Below are positions 22,672-32,019 of a stretch of 64,000 bases of DNA, in pieces. Source of the DNA: Streptomyces sp. NBC_00286 (GTDB lineage Bacteria; Actinomycetota; Actinomycetes; Streptomycetales; Streptomycetaceae). Under the pieces are notes generated by a model. That model was not told where the DNA came from. It worked only from the letters and a program-made list of their open reading frames with translations, and searched no databases. Both the position numbers and the translations under genes were made by a program. The DNA is taken from NCBI RefSeq assembly GCF_036173125.1, contig NZ_CP108054.1, positions 9,183,501-9,247,500 of the forward strand, in the 5' to 3' direction. Within the stretch, counting starts at the first letter, position 1, and each line of letters opens with the position of its first letter.

Positions 22672-23688
22672 GTGAGTACCCCGGACAAACCGCTCGTAAT
22701 CCTGCGCGCCGCCCCGCACCCCGCCGACCGCATCTTCACGCCGGACGCCCTCGCCCGGCTGCACGACCGCTTCACCGTCGTCGAACCGGACTCCGAAGCC
22801 GCCCTCGACCAGGCCCTGCCCGACGCCTTCGCCGTCGTCGGGCAGCCCGAACTGCCCGCCGAACGGCTCGCTCGCGCAGGGAAGTTGAGGGCCGTACTCA
22901 ACGTCGAGGGCAACTTCTATCCGCACGTCGACTACGACGCCTGCTTCGAGCGCGGCATCCACCTCCTCAACTGCGGTCCCGCGTACGCGCAGGCCGTCGC
23001 CGAGTACGCACTCGGGCTGGCCCTCGACCTGGCGCGCGGCATCAGCCGCGAGGACCGGGCCTTCCGTGCTGGACGGGAGCGGTATGTGTTCGAGGGCAAC
23101 GCCGATGCCGTACTGCTGCGGGGCTCGGACATCGGTCTGATCGGCTTCGGTCAACTCGGCCGGGCCCTCCACCCACTGCTGGCGGCCTTCCGGCCGACGC
23201 TGCGGGTGTACGACCCCTGGCTGCCGGCCGCCGTCCTGCGTGAGCAGGGTCTTGTGCCTGCCACGCTGGACGAGACCCTGAGCCGCAGCCGGTTTGTGTT
23301 CGTGCTGGCCACCGTCACCGATGAGAGCCGTCATCTGCTCGGGGCGCGCGAACTGGACCTGTTGCCGGAGGGTGCCCGCCTCGTGGTCATCAGCCGGGCG
23401 CCCGTCGTCGACTTTCCGGCGCTGCTCGCGCGGGTCGCCGAAGGGCGGCTGCTGGCGGGTATCGACGTCTGGCCGGAGGAGCCCGTCGCCGCCGACGACC
23501 TCGCCCGCGGGTTGGAGGGGCTGGTGCTCTCCGCCCACCGGGCGGGTGGTGTCCCGGAGGCGTTCTGGACCATCGGCGACATGGTGGTCGATGACCTGAC
23601 CCTGATCGCGCGGGGTCTGCCGCCTGCCCGTATGCAGGTCGCCGCGCGCGAACTCGTCGGCCGCTATCGCAACCGTCCCGTCGGCTGA
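22672..23688 (+). CDS. D-2-hydroxyacid dehydrogenase family
   Basis: 338 residues from GTG 22672 with AAGGAGAG upstream. NAD-binding GLIGFGQLGRALHPLL, GASK-type substrate region, and a C-terminal SAHRAGG where the catalytic His (with Glu in WPEEPV) is found; the usual Arg-containing NxxRG loop reads VVISRAPVV. Followed 10 bp later by a HAD phosphatase, so probably one operon for sugar-acid or related metabolism. Confidence 0.82.
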   Translation: MSTPDKPLVILRAAPHPADRIFTPDALARLHDRFTVVEPDSEAALDQALPDAFAVVGQPELPAERLARAGKLRAVLNVEGNFYPHVDYDACFERGIHLLNCGPAYAQAVAEYALGLALDLARGISREDRAFRAGRERYVFEGNADAVLLRGSDIGLIGFGQLGRALHPLLAAFRPTLRVYDPWLPAAVLREQGLVPATLDETLSRSRFVFVLATVTDESRHLLGARELDLLPEGARLVVISRAPVVDFPALLARVAEGRLLAGIDVWPEEPVAADDLARGLEGLVLSAHRAGGVPEAFWTIGDMVVDDLTLIARGLPPARMQVAARELVGRYRNRPVG

Positions 23689-23698
23689 AGGAGCCCGC

Positions 23699-24346
23699 AT
23701 GAAGATTCCCTGCCAGGGACTTCTCTTCGACAACGACGGTGTTCTGGTCGACTCCGACGCGGGGGTCGATCAGGCGTGGAGCCTGTGGGCTCGGGAGCGG
23801 GGGCTGCCGGCCTCGGAGGTCACCGCGATGGTGCATGGGCGGCGGTCTGCGGACACCGTTGCGTTGCTTGTCGAGGATCCGGCCGAGCGGGACGCTGCGC
23901 TTGGCCGGATCGACCGGCTGGAGATCGAGGCTGCCGGCCTCACGACTGCATTGCCCGGTGCGCTTGAGCTGCTTACGAGTCTGCCACGCGGGAGTTGGGC
24001 CGTTGTGACGTCTGGCGTCACCGCGCTCGCCCGGGCGCGGCTCGCCGCCGCGGGGCTGCCGGTGCCGCCCGTGCTCGTTGCCGCGGACGATGTCGCCCGC
24101 GGCAAGCCGGCGCCGGATGGGTACCGGGCGGCGGCCGAGAAGCTTGGGCTCGAGCCCGTGGATGCCGTTGTCTTCGAGGACAGCGTTGCGGGGGCGGAGG
24201 CCGGGGCGGCGGCGGGTGCGTACGTCGTCGGTGTCGGCCCGCGTGGGCTGGCCACCGGGGCGCGTGTCGTCGTGCCCGACCTGCGCGGTGTGACGTGGCA
24301 GGACGGAGTCCTGCACCTTGCCGCTCCGCGGCTGTTGCGGTCCTGA
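23699..24346 (+). CDS. HAD-superfamily sugar phosphatase
   Basis: 215 residues. Motif I FDNDGVLVDSD, motif II TSG, motif III Lys in GKPAPDGY and motif IV FEDSVAGAEAG. Beta-phosphoglucomutase-like/sugar-phosphatase subgroup. Ten bases after the dehydrogenase stop, with GAAGGAG as ribosome site. Confidence 0.85.
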   Translation: MKIPCQGLLFDNDGVLVDSDAGVDQAWSLWARERGLPASEVTAMVHGRRSADTVALLVEDPAERDAALGRIDRLEIEAAGLTTALPGALELLTSLPRGSWAVVTSGVTALARARLAAAGLPVPPVLVAADDVARGKPAPDGYRAAAEKLGLEPVDAVVFEDSVAGAEAGAAAGAYVVGVGPRGLATGARVVVPDLRGVTWQDGVLHLAAPRLLRS

Positions 24347-24364
24347 CGCCGGCGGTGAGGGCGC

Positions 24365-24932
24365 GGTTTCTTTTCCCCAGCCCCGCCCCTTCCCGAAACT
24401 GGGGCTGCGCCCCAGGCTCCACGCCAGGGGGTGGTGGGTGACACTTCGTGTCGCGGCTGCGGGTTGTGTGTGGCTGGTCGCGCAGTTCCCCGCGCCCCTG
24501 AGGTGGTCGGTGGTGCGGGGCCGCGGTCCGGTGCGTCAGCCCGTCGCCAACAGGGCATACGGCCCCTTGCTGATACAGGGCGAAGCTGTGCCCAGACCGA
24601 AGCTAAGCGACGGGCATAGGACGCACCGGCCCACGTCCCCTCCCGCCGGAGGGAGGGCGCCGGTTTCGTCGTGGTGCGGGCTTTTCGGTTCGCTTGCTCT
24701 TCAGGGTGCGGGCAGTCGCAGGCTGTTTAGGGGCGCGGGGAACTGCGCGACCAGCCACAACGCACCCGCAGACGCGACACGACTGTCACACCCCACCCCG
24801 GTAGGCACCCCACCCGCCGAAGGCGCCCCACCCACCCCGCCGGAAGCAGCGGGGCCTGGGGCGCAGCCCCCCCACGCGGCGGAGCCGCAAATTGATACAG
24901 CCGGGAAGGGGCGGGGCTGGGGAAAGAAACCG
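24365..24932. repeat. Large imperfect inverted repeat (non-coding)
   Basis: The ~600-bp gap between the HAD phosphatase and the dioxygenase holds no convincing gene. Its left part (24365-24501) and right part (24725-24932) are imperfect reverse complements of one another: both contain GGTTTCTTT(T)CCCCAGCCC, GGGGCTGCGCCCCAGG, and GGCTGGTCGCGCAGTTCCCC in the same order when read on opposite strands; the right arm is longer. The ~220-bp centre has a small CCCTC/GAGGG hairpin near 24645. The shared core recurs at 62.0-62.3 kb. Possible roles are a bidirectional terminator or a miniature mobile repeat. Confidence 0.8.
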
Positions 24933-24945
24933 CCTAACCGCAGGG

Positions 24946-25779
24946 CTAGTGGGGACCTGCCGGAGCGAACTCCGTCCCACACGGCCCCGCCCCCGCCGCC
25001 TCCCGCAGCGGCACCGGCTCCCCACTCATCGTCAGCGTCCGATAGTGGCTCCCGATGCACTCGGCAGACCGCCCCACGTAGTGGGCGATGAACGACCGAC
25101 GAAACCGCCCAGCGGAGCGATTCGGCTGGGAGCCATGCACCAGCGTGCCGTTGAAGAACAAAACGTCACCCGGCGACATATCGACCGGCACGGCGGCAAG
25201 GCCGGGCGGCGGCGGCACGTACTCCCTCGCGAACGACACGCCCTCGTCGGCCTCCTCCGGACAGAACAGGTCCATCTTGTGGGTGCCGGGAACGACCTCC
25301 AGGCCGCCGTTCTCCCGGTCAATCTCATCGCAGGCGATCCACGCGGCCACGCAAGTGCCCGGCTCGACACGGAGATAGAAGTTGTCCTGGTGCAGGGCCT
25401 GACCCCGCGCTCCCGGCGGCTTGAAGTAGAACATGCTCTGAGCGGCCAGCACCTCCTCGCCGAAGAGGGTCTCCAGGACGCCGCGCAGTCGAGGCTCGAG
25501 GAGGAAACGCAGCGCAACGTCGTTGATGCGATGCGGATGCATCACGCGGGGGTAGCGGTGCAGCGGATCGGCGGGCCCGAGCGTCTCCGTCGCGCGTGGC
25601 TCGAAGTGGCCGGGCACCGGCCCGGCGGCGTGCAGGGCCGTGAACTCCGCGTTCAGTTCGGCGATCTCGTCCCGGCCGAACAGCCCGCGCAGCACCGTGA
25701 AGCCGTCCTCCTCGAACTGGCGATGGCCGGCTTCGGGCAGGATGGGCTCATGGAAGGCGCCGATGTCCGTGACTGTCAT
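24946..25779 (-). CDS. Phytanoyl-CoA dioxygenase-like Fe(II)/2OG enzyme
   Basis: 277 residues. Double-stranded beta-helix oxygenase with the HxD pair in ALHQDNFYLRV, distal His in LVHGSQPNRS and Arg in GRFRRSF for 2-oxoglutarate. Family members hydroxylate aliphatic acids or natural products, such as ectoine hydroxylase or halogenase-like relatives. It is divergent from an AraC regulator 70 bp away, which probably controls it. Confidence 0.85.
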   Translation of the reverse strand: MTVTDIGAFHEPILPEAGHRQFEEDGFTVLRGLFGRDEIAELNAEFTALHAAGPVPGHFEPRATETLGPADPLHRYPRVMHPHRINDVALRFLLEPRLRGVLETLFGEEVLAAQSMFYFKPPGARGQALHQDNFYLRVEPGTCVAAWIACDEIDRENGGLEVVPGTHKMDLFCPEEADEGVSFAREYVPPPPGLAAVPVDMSPGDVLFFNGTLVHGSQPNRSAGRFRRSFIAHYVGRSAECIGSHYRTLTMSGEPVPLREAAGAGPCGTEFAPAGPH

Positions 25780-25849
25780 ACGTTGACCCTTTCCGGCTCA
25801 GGCTGCGTCCCTCTCACGCTAGGCCGCCGCGCCCTCCGGGAGGATGTCC

Positions 25850-26932
25850 GTGAACGCTGACGGATTGCCCGAGCCTGCTGTCCCGGCTCCGCCGCCGGGC
25901 CTCGTCACGGTCGGCCGTTTCGACGAACGGCCCGGCTATAGCGTCAACCGCCCACGTGGCGCGGACAGTTGGCTGTTCACCTGGACCACGGGCGGGCACG
26001 GACAGCTGAGCCAGGGCGCCGTCGAAGTGCGGGCGGGCGCGGGGGACCTGGTGGTCCTCGGACCGGACGTGCCCCACCGGTACGCGGTCGCGGCGGGCGC
26101 CCGGCACTGGGCGTTCTGGTGGGTGCACTGCCAGGCCAGGCCATCGTGGTCGGGCTGGCTGCGACCGTACGCATGCGGCGACCGGCTGTACGTCGTGACC
26201 CCGGTCCCCGCCGGCGTCCACGAACGCGTGGAGTCGGCATTCCAACGAATGCTCGCCGACGCACGCTGGACGGGCCAGGGCGCCCCGCCCGCCTGGACCG
26301 CCACCCCGGGCGGCCCCGACGAGGGGCGTCGGGCCGCCGTGGCCCACGGAGCCGAAGCCGGTGAGGCCGCCGTCGCTCACGGAACCGATCGCCGCCGGAC
26401 CGCCACGCCGGGCGTCACCGCCGCGGCCGATCAGGCGGCCGTCGCCCACGGAGCCGAGGCCGGTCAGCCCGCCCCCCGCGGCGCCCAACCCGGCCAGGTA
26501 GCCGTAGCCCACGGCGCCGCAGCCCGCGAGCTCGCCCTCTGCTCCCTCGAGACGATCGTGCTCCTCGCGGCCGCCACCGCGCTTACCGAGCCGCAGCGGT
26601 CCGGTATCGACGTACGGATCCGCCGTGCCGAGGCGCTGGTCGCGGCGGACCCGGGCGCGCAGCACACCGTGGAGTCGTTGGCCGCGGGCGTGTCGCTGTC
26701 GCCCTCCCGGTTCGCACATCTCTTCAGTCAGCAGCTCGGCCAGTCCCCGATGCGGGCCCTGCTCGCCGCGCGGCTGCTGCACGCGGCCCGGCTCCTGGAG
26801 GCCACCGATTTGCCGGTGGAACGGGTGGCGGCGGCCTCCGGCTTCAGCAGCCCGTACCACTTCAACCGCGTCTTCCGGCAGCGTTACGGGACGCCTCCCG
26901 GTGCGTACCGGGCGGGACTCCGAGCCCCGTAA
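25850..26932 (+). CDS. AraC-family regulator with AVAHG insert
   Basis: 360 residues from GTG 25850 (GGGAGG six bases upstream; the ATG at 25844 is too close to it). N-terminal cupin-like ligand domain (RPGYSVNRPRG, GDLVVLGPDVPHRYAV), C-terminal double HTH (VESLAAGVSLSPSRFAHLFSQQLG; FSSPYHFNRVFRQRYG). Between them, about residues 160-225, is an Ala/Gly-rich insertion in which AVAHG appears four times and which is absent from ordinary AraC proteins. Likely regulates the divergent dioxygenase. Confidence 0.85.
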   Translation: MNADGLPEPAVPAPPPGLVTVGRFDERPGYSVNRPRGADSWLFTWTTGGHGQLSQGAVEVRAGAGDLVVLGPDVPHRYAVAAGARHWAFWWVHCQARPSWSGWLRPYACGDRLYVVTPVPAGVHERVESAFQRMLADARWTGQGAPPAWTATPGGPDEGRRAAVAHGAEAGEAAVAHGTDRRRTATPGVTAAADQAAVAHGAEAGQPAPRGAQPGQVAVAHGAAARELALCSLETIVLLAAATALTEPQRSGIDVRIRRAEALVAADPGAQHTVESLAAGVSLSPSRFAHLFSQQLGQSPMRALLAARLLHAARLLEATDLPVERVAAASGFSSPYHFNRVFRQRYGTPPGAYRAGLRAP

Positions 26933-27160
26933 AGATCCGACGTCCTGGATTTCACGACGGCAAATCGGCACATACTCCAGGTAACTGAGAGAAACGAAAA
27001 TTCGAAAGCATCTTGCGGCGAACTCTCGTTGATACTTTGAAACGCTTCAGTCGCTCTCCGATCGATCTCCAACTGCTCGGGCAGAAACGGGCATTGACAG
27101 GTTTCGCTTGTACGCGGGTGGTGCGCTGTGGAAGGGTGAGATTGGTGAGGTGTGGCAATT

Positions 27161-27178
27161 CCATACCGGGTGGTATGG
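27161..27178. promoter_or_regulatory. Perfect inverted repeat upstream of ECF-lectin gene
   Basis: CCATACC-GGGT-GGTATGG, 7-bp perfect arms with a 4-bp centre, 35 bp before the GTG. The 281-bp gap 26933-27213 also has TTGACA at 27094-27099 without a good -10 at normal spacing, and TGAAACGCTTCA at 27038-27049. The repeat could be an operator or a leader hairpin. Confidence 0.5.
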
Positions 27179-27213
27179 GCTGATTTCGGCAGGGTCTGCG
27201 GAGGAAAGTGCAC

Positions 27214-29325
27214 GTGAACCAAGCGACGGACGAGCAACTGCTGGCACGGCACTGGGCAGCGGTCCACTCGTACGCGCGTCTGTGCACGAGCAGTACGCAG
27301 TACGCCGGAATGCTCACCACCGCCGCATTCACACGAACGTTCGGGGAATTCGGGCGGCGTCCGGGAGAGACCGTGGCGTGGCTGCCGCGGCTGCTGGTCG
27401 CCGTACGCGGTATCGCGGCGGAATGGGACGCGGACCAGCGGCGCTCACAGCTCCACCCCGATCTCCACTCCGGCCCCGGAGACGGGGACCGCGCTTCGGT
27501 ACGGCTTCTTCCGCCGGAGAACCGGCTCCTGGTGTCCCGCGCATTCAAGGAACTGCAGGAGACCGCCCGCGGCATTCTGTGGCACGCGGAAGTCGAGGCG
27601 GAGGACCTCGCGATACCGGCCGAACTGCTCGGCCTGACCGCCGCCGACGCTCCCGCGCAACTGGAGCGTGCGCGTGAGCTTTTACGCACCGCCACGCTCG
27701 AGGCGCACACCACACTCGCCCCCCGGGAGGAGTGCCGTCGCTACAACCGGCTGCTGGACGCGTCGGTCCGGCAGGGCGGCGCCAAGACGTCTCGCGACGT
27801 GCTGCGGCATATGAACAAGTGCGGGTACTGCCGTTATGCCGCCGACCAGTTGGACCAGACGGGCGGCCGACTGCCGGTGCTGCTGGCCGAGGCGGTGCTC
27901 GGCTGGGGAGCCCGGCCGTATCTCGACTCTCGGCCCGGCCGCCGTGCCCGCATCGAGCAGGCACAGGCGGGCCCCGTCGCGGCGGAGGCGCCCATGGGCC
28001 CGTTCGCGGCGAGGCCCTCCAGGGACCCGATAGAGGAGAGGCCTCCCAGGAGCCCGATTACGGAGAGGCCCCTCAGGGGCCCGATTGCGGAGAGGCCTCC
28101 CAGGGGCCCGATTGCGGAGAGGCTCCCCAAGGGCCCCATCCCGGAGGAGCCGCCCACGGGGCCGTTCCCGGAGAAGCCGTCCACGGCCCCGCTCGTGGAG
28201 GAGGCCCCGCCCGGCCCGGTCGTGTCCGTGGCTTCGGGTGAATCCTGGACCGCGCCGCCCCAAGCCGAACCCTGGCCTACCGCCCCCGCGGACGAATCCT
28301 GGACCAGCGGGCCGGTAAACGAACCCTGGCCCGCCGCGCCCGAAGCCGAATCATGGCCTACCGCCCCCGCGGGCGAATCCTGGCCCACCGCCCCGGCGGA
28401 TGAATCCTGGACCGGGCCCGCAAACGAGCCCTGGCCCACCGGCCCCGACGACGTCGCCTACCACCACGAGCCAGGGATCCCCACACACCCCGACGACCTC
28501 TCCACGTACCCCGACGTTCCTCCTCCGCCGCCCTACCCCCCGAAGCCCGGAAGGCGCCCGCGCGGCCGGAGAACCCTTGCCCTGGCCGTGCTTGCCGTGA
28601 GCGCGTGCGTCGCCGTGCCGCTCATCCTGTGGGCGGGCGACAGTGACGACCCGCAGCCTCCCTCCGACGCGGGAACCGGGTCGGCGTCCAAAGCCCCGGG
28701 TTCCAAGCCACCCGGTTCCAAGGCACCCGAGTCCAGGGACACCGGTGCCGGTCCGTCCCGAGCCGGCTCGGGCGGCGCGAGCGGCGAGGACGACCCGCCG
28801 TCCCGCACCACGCGTGGCCAGTTGCGCAATGTCGGGAACGATCTGTGCGTCGGCATCGAGGGCGGCAAGGCGGTCAAGGGCGCGGAGGCCGTGCTCACCG
28901 CCTGCACCACCTCCGCCCTGCAGCAATGGTCGTACGAGGAAGACGGCCTGCTCCGGAGCCTCGACACCCCTGAGCTGTGCCTCGACTCCCGCCTCGCCTC
29001 CTCGGTCCGGCTGGGCGCGTGTGAGGGCGAGGAGCAGCTGAACACCAAGAACGTGCGCTACGACTTCACTGGTGGGGACCAGCTGCTGCCGCTCGCCCGC
29101 AAGGAGCTGGCCCTGACACCCGCCGCGGAGGAGGGCGAGTCGGCCCTCGTGCTCAAGGTCCGGGACGACAGCGCGTCCCAGCGCTGGCAGTTCGAGACCT
29201 CGGTGACCTCGCTCCAGATGGAGTGGATCAACGCGCATACGGATGGCGACACGGATGGCGGTACGGGCGGCGAATCGCCCGAGCCGACACACAGTGCCCG
29301 GCCGAGCCCCGGCCGCACACCATGA
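27214..29325 (+). CDS. ECF-sigma-like / zinc-finger / TM / ricin-lectin fusion protein 1
   Basis: 703 residues; GTG 27214 chosen because GGAGG is 9 bases upstream (GTG 27208 would be too close). Residues ~5-70 resemble a degenerate sigma region 2 (LLARHWAAVHSYARL), ~105-160 a region 4 (LQETARGILWHAEVEAEDLAIPAELLG reads like the sigma-4 helix-turn-helix), and ~197-210 an anti-sigma-type HxxxCxxC (HMNKCGYC). A long Pro/Glu-rich segment follows with repeated ERPPRGPI and ESWPTAPA units, then one TM helix (~451-473) and a secreted ricin B-type trefoil (LCVGIEGG, QQWSYEEDGLL, LCLDS). An in-frame TTA codon is at 27682-27684 (residue 157). Layout resembles ECF groups with fused anti-sigma and carbohydrate-binding domains. 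Paralogue at 36.8 kb. Confidence 0.75.
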   Translation: MNQATDEQLLARHWAAVHSYARLCTSSTQYAGMLTTAAFTRTFGEFGRRPGETVAWLPRLLVAVRGIAAEWDADQRRSQLHPDLHSGPGDGDRASVRLLPPENRLLVSRAFKELQETARGILWHAEVEAEDLAIPAELLGLTAADAPAQLERARELLRTATLEAHTTLAPREECRRYNRLLDASVRQGGAKTSRDVLRHMNKCGYCRYAADQLDQTGGRLPVLLAEAVLGWGARPYLDSRPGRRARIEQAQAGPVAAEAPMGPFAARPSRDPIEERPPRSPITERPLRGPIAERPPRGPIAERLPKGPIPEEPPTGPFPEKPSTAPLVEEAPPGPVVSVASGESWTAPPQAEPWPTAPADESWTSGPVNEPWPAAPEAESWPTAPAGESWPTAPADESWTGPANEPWPTGPDDVAYHHEPGIPTHPDDLSTYPDVPPPPPYPPKPGRRPRGRRTLALAVLAVSACVAVPLILWAGDSDDPQPPSDAGTGSASKAPGSKPPGSKAPESRDTGAGPSRAGSGGASGEDDPPSRTTRGQLRNVGNDLCVGIEGGKAVKGAEAVLTACTTSALQQWSYEEDGLLRSLDTPELCLDSRLASSVRLGACEGEEQLNTKNVRYDFTGGDQLLPLARKELALTPAAEEGESALVLKVRDDSASQRWQFETSVTSLQMEWINAHTDGDTDGGTGGESPEPTHSARPSPGRTP

Positions 29326-29379
29326 GCCGCGCGTACGCCCTTGTGACGGCCGCTCCTCTGACGGATGCCCCTCTGGATG

Positions 29380-31791
29380 TCAGTCCTCGTCCATGGTCAG
29401 CTCCGCCCAGATCGTCTTCCCCTCGGGCGTATGCCGGCTGCCCCACCGCTGGGTGAGCTGGGCGACCAGGAGCAGTCCGCGGCCGCCCTCGTCGAAGGTC
29501 TTGGCGCGCCGCAGATGGGGGGCCGTGTGGCTGGCGTCCGACACCTCGCAGATCAGCGTGTCGGCGTCGTGGATGAGGCGCAGCCGGATGGGGCGTTCGC
29601 CGTACCGGATGGCGTTGGTGACGAGTTCGCTCACCACGAGTTCCGTCGTGAACGCCGCCTCGTCCAGGTCCCAGCCGCTCAGCTGCTGGACGACCTGTTT
29701 GCGGATCGGGGCGACGAGGGCGGGATCGGCCGGGATGTCCCAGGTCGCCACCTGAGAGGTGGGAAGTCCGCGGGTACGGGCGAGCAGCAGGGCCACGTCG
29801 TCGGCGACGCCTCTCGGCGGGAGCAGCGTCTGGAGGACGTGATGGCAGGTGTCGTCCAGTGAGCTCGACGGGCGGGCCAGTGCCTGGCACAGCATCCGGT
29901 GACTGACGTCGATGTCCCGCTTGCGGCTCTCGATGAGGCCGTCGGTGTAGAGGGCGAGCACGGTTCCTTCGGCGAGCGTGAACTCGGTGGACTCGAAGGG
30001 CAGCCCGCCGAGGCCGAGCGGGGGCCCGGGCGGTACGTCGATCTCCCGCGGTGGGCCGTCCGGCGGCAGCATCACCGGGGGTGGATGTCCGGCTCGCGCG
30101 AGGGTGCAGCGGCGGCTGATCGGGTCGTACACCGCGTACAGGCAGGTGGCGCCGACCTCGCCCGTCGTGCCGTCGCCGCCTGCCTCGGTGGACAGTCTGA
30201 GGACCAGGTCGTCGAGGTGGGTCAGCAGTTCATCCGGTGCCAGGTCGATGTCGGCGAGGGTGCGGACGGCGGTCCGTAGCCGCCCCATCGTGGCCGAGGC
30301 CTGGACGCCGTGGCCGACGACGTCCCCGACGACCATGGCGGCCCGCATCCCCGACAGCGGGATCACGTCGAACCAGTCGCCGCCGACCCCGGCCCGGGCC
30401 GCGGGCAGATAGCGGGAGGCCGCTTCCAGAGCGGCCGTGCGCGGCAGCGTCCGGGGGAGCAGGCTGCGCTGCAGGGCGAGCGCGGTCGCGCGTTCGCGGG
30501 AGTAGCGGCGGGCGTTGTCGATGCAGACGGCCGCCCTGGCCGTGACCTCCTCGGCCAGCAGGACGTCGTCGGGCGTGAAGGGCTCGGGCCGCCGGAACCG
30601 GGTGAACACGACGACGCCCAGGACCGCGCCGCGGGCCTGCATCGGGACCGACATCGTCGAGTGGATGCCGTACTCCTTGACGCGTTCGAAGCGAGGCCGG
30701 TCCCATGCGAGCCATTCCGACAGGGTGGACGCGAGGTCCGAGGCCACGATGGGCCGACCGGCGAGGAGGGAGTCGGCCTGCGGGGAGGACGCCGGGTAGA
30801 CATCGACCTGGCCGGGCTTGACCGACGCCTCCGGGTTGCCCGGGTTCACCGACCGGTGGGCAGCGCGGCGCAGGGTGACGGGGGCGGACAGCCGCCCCGG
30901 ATCGCCGCCCTGATCGTCCGGATCCATCAGGTCGACGCTGACGAAGTCGGCGAGCGCGGGCACGCAGACGTCGGCCAGTTCCTGGGCCGTGCGTCGGACG
31001 TCGAGGGTGGAGCCGACCCGGATGCTCGCCTCGTTGACGAGTTGCAGCCGTTCACGGGCCAGGTACTGCTCGGTGAAGTCGTGGGCGGTCAGACAGACGC
31101 CGCGCACGCTGCCCTCGGAGTCCGTGAGCGGCGCGATGCGGGCCAGCCAGGCGTGCGGATCCCGCTCACCGCCCAGCCTCATGTACGTCTGCACATCCTC
31201 GGGCTGCCCGCCCAACAGCACCCGGATCAGATGCCGCTCCAAGTCCTCGCTCTGCGGCCGGCCGCCGATCTCGGGGAGCCGCAGTCCGCGGATGCGTTCC
31301 TCCGGGAGCCCGATCGCGTGGGCCATGGCCTCGTTGATCCGGCGCAGCCGCAGCCGCTCGTCGTAGATCGCCGTGGCGCAGGGGGACTGTTCCAGGAGCG
31401 CGGTCGTCAGGGGGTCGCCGTCCGGCAGCGGGTCCGTACGGTCGAGGGGTGTGACGAGGATCCAGTCGCTGCGGTCGCCGCGGGCGGGCTGCCGCCGGTG
31501 CGCGAGCAGCCATACGTACCGGGGGCGGCCGTCCTGATGACGCAGCGCGAGCTGTCCGCTCCAGCGGTTGCTCGTCGGCTCGGGCCGGGGTCGCCCGGTT
31601 CCGTCGCCCGGGGCCAGCAGGTCCGCGGCGGGCCGGCCGAGGACCTCGGCCGGGGCATGGCCGAGCAGGCGCCGGGCGCCCTCGTTCCACTCGACGATGA
31701 TGCCGTCCGCGTCGAGGACGGCCCGTGCGGTGGCGGTCACGTCGAAGGGGTAGTCCGGACCGTCGGGCGGTGTGTCGTCGTGGCTCCTCAT
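29380..31791 (-). CDS. PAS-PAS-GAF-PP2C(SpoIIE)-HATPase phosphatase
   Basis: 803 residues from ATG 31791. Domains in order: PAS (~12-110, VLDADGIIVEWNEGARRLLG), second PAS (~125-240), GAF (~250-420), SpoIIE-type PP2C (~440-650, GGDWFDVIPL, GDVVGHGVQASATM, LYTDGLIE) and a C-terminal anti-sigma-like HATPase (ELVVSELVTNAIRYG; DEGGRGLLLVAQL). Such proteins dephosphorylate STAS antagonists and may also bind sigma factors. STAS protein at 40.1 kb is a possible but unproved partner. Confidence 0.9.
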   Translation of the reverse strand: MRSHDDTPPDGPDYPFDVTATARAVLDADGIIVEWNEGARRLLGHAPAEVLGRPAADLLAPGDGTGRPRPEPTSNRWSGQLALRHQDGRPRYVWLLAHRRQPARGDRSDWILVTPLDRTDPLPDGDPLTTALLEQSPCATAIYDERLRLRRINEAMAHAIGLPEERIRGLRLPEIGGRPQSEDLERHLIRVLLGGQPEDVQTYMRLGGERDPHAWLARIAPLTDSEGSVRGVCLTAHDFTEQYLARERLQLVNEASIRVGSTLDVRRTAQELADVCVPALADFVSVDLMDPDDQGGDPGRLSAPVTLRRAAHRSVNPGNPEASVKPGQVDVYPASSPQADSLLAGRPIVASDLASTLSEWLAWDRPRFERVKEYGIHSTMSVPMQARGAVLGVVVFTRFRRPEPFTPDDVLLAEEVTARAAVCIDNARRYSRERATALALQRSLLPRTLPRTAALEAASRYLPAARAGVGGDWFDVIPLSGMRAAMVVGDVVGHGVQASATMGRLRTAVRTLADIDLAPDELLTHLDDLVLRLSTEAGGDGTTGEVGATCLYAVYDPISRRCTLARAGHPPPVMLPPDGPPREIDVPPGPPLGLGGLPFESTEFTLAEGTVLALYTDGLIESRKRDIDVSHRMLCQALARPSSSLDDTCHHVLQTLLPPRGVADDVALLLARTRGLPTSQVATWDIPADPALVAPIRKQVVQQLSGWDLDEAAFTTELVVSELVTNAIRYGERPIRLRLIHDADTLICEVSDASHTAPHLRRAKTFDEGGRGLLLVAQLTQRWGSRHTPEGKTIWAELTMDED

Positions 31792-32019
31792 CGTCGCCAC
31801 ACTCCATTGCGGACACTGACAGTGATCAGCTGCCGTCACTTGGGTCCCAGCCTAGTCCGTACGGGTGATCCGCACACCGCCTGGAGCACACCGGCATCGG
31901 CCGTCGCTCCCCTGCACTCGGTCACCGGGCGGTTTTCCGGCCGATGTGAGGTGACGGACAGAAGAAGCCTGCCGCGGTCTTGACGGTCCTGAGTGGCACA
32001 CCGTCAGAATCTGTTTGGT

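Noticed and set aside
22534..23733. Upstream extension of the GH114-like lipoprotein frame to 23733
   Set aside because: The extra ~400 residues are antisense to the 2-hydroxyacid dehydrogenase, and a signal peptide begins at ATG 22533.
24502..24724. RNA gene in the centre of the large inverted repeat
   Set aside because: I looked for tRNA-like arms and known riboswitch cores and saw only one short hairpin; nothing supports a specific RNA.
27038..27049. LacI-type operator TGAAACGCTTCA
   Set aside because: Only the outer four bases are symmetrical and the site is far (165 bp) from the start, so I do not claim it as an operator.
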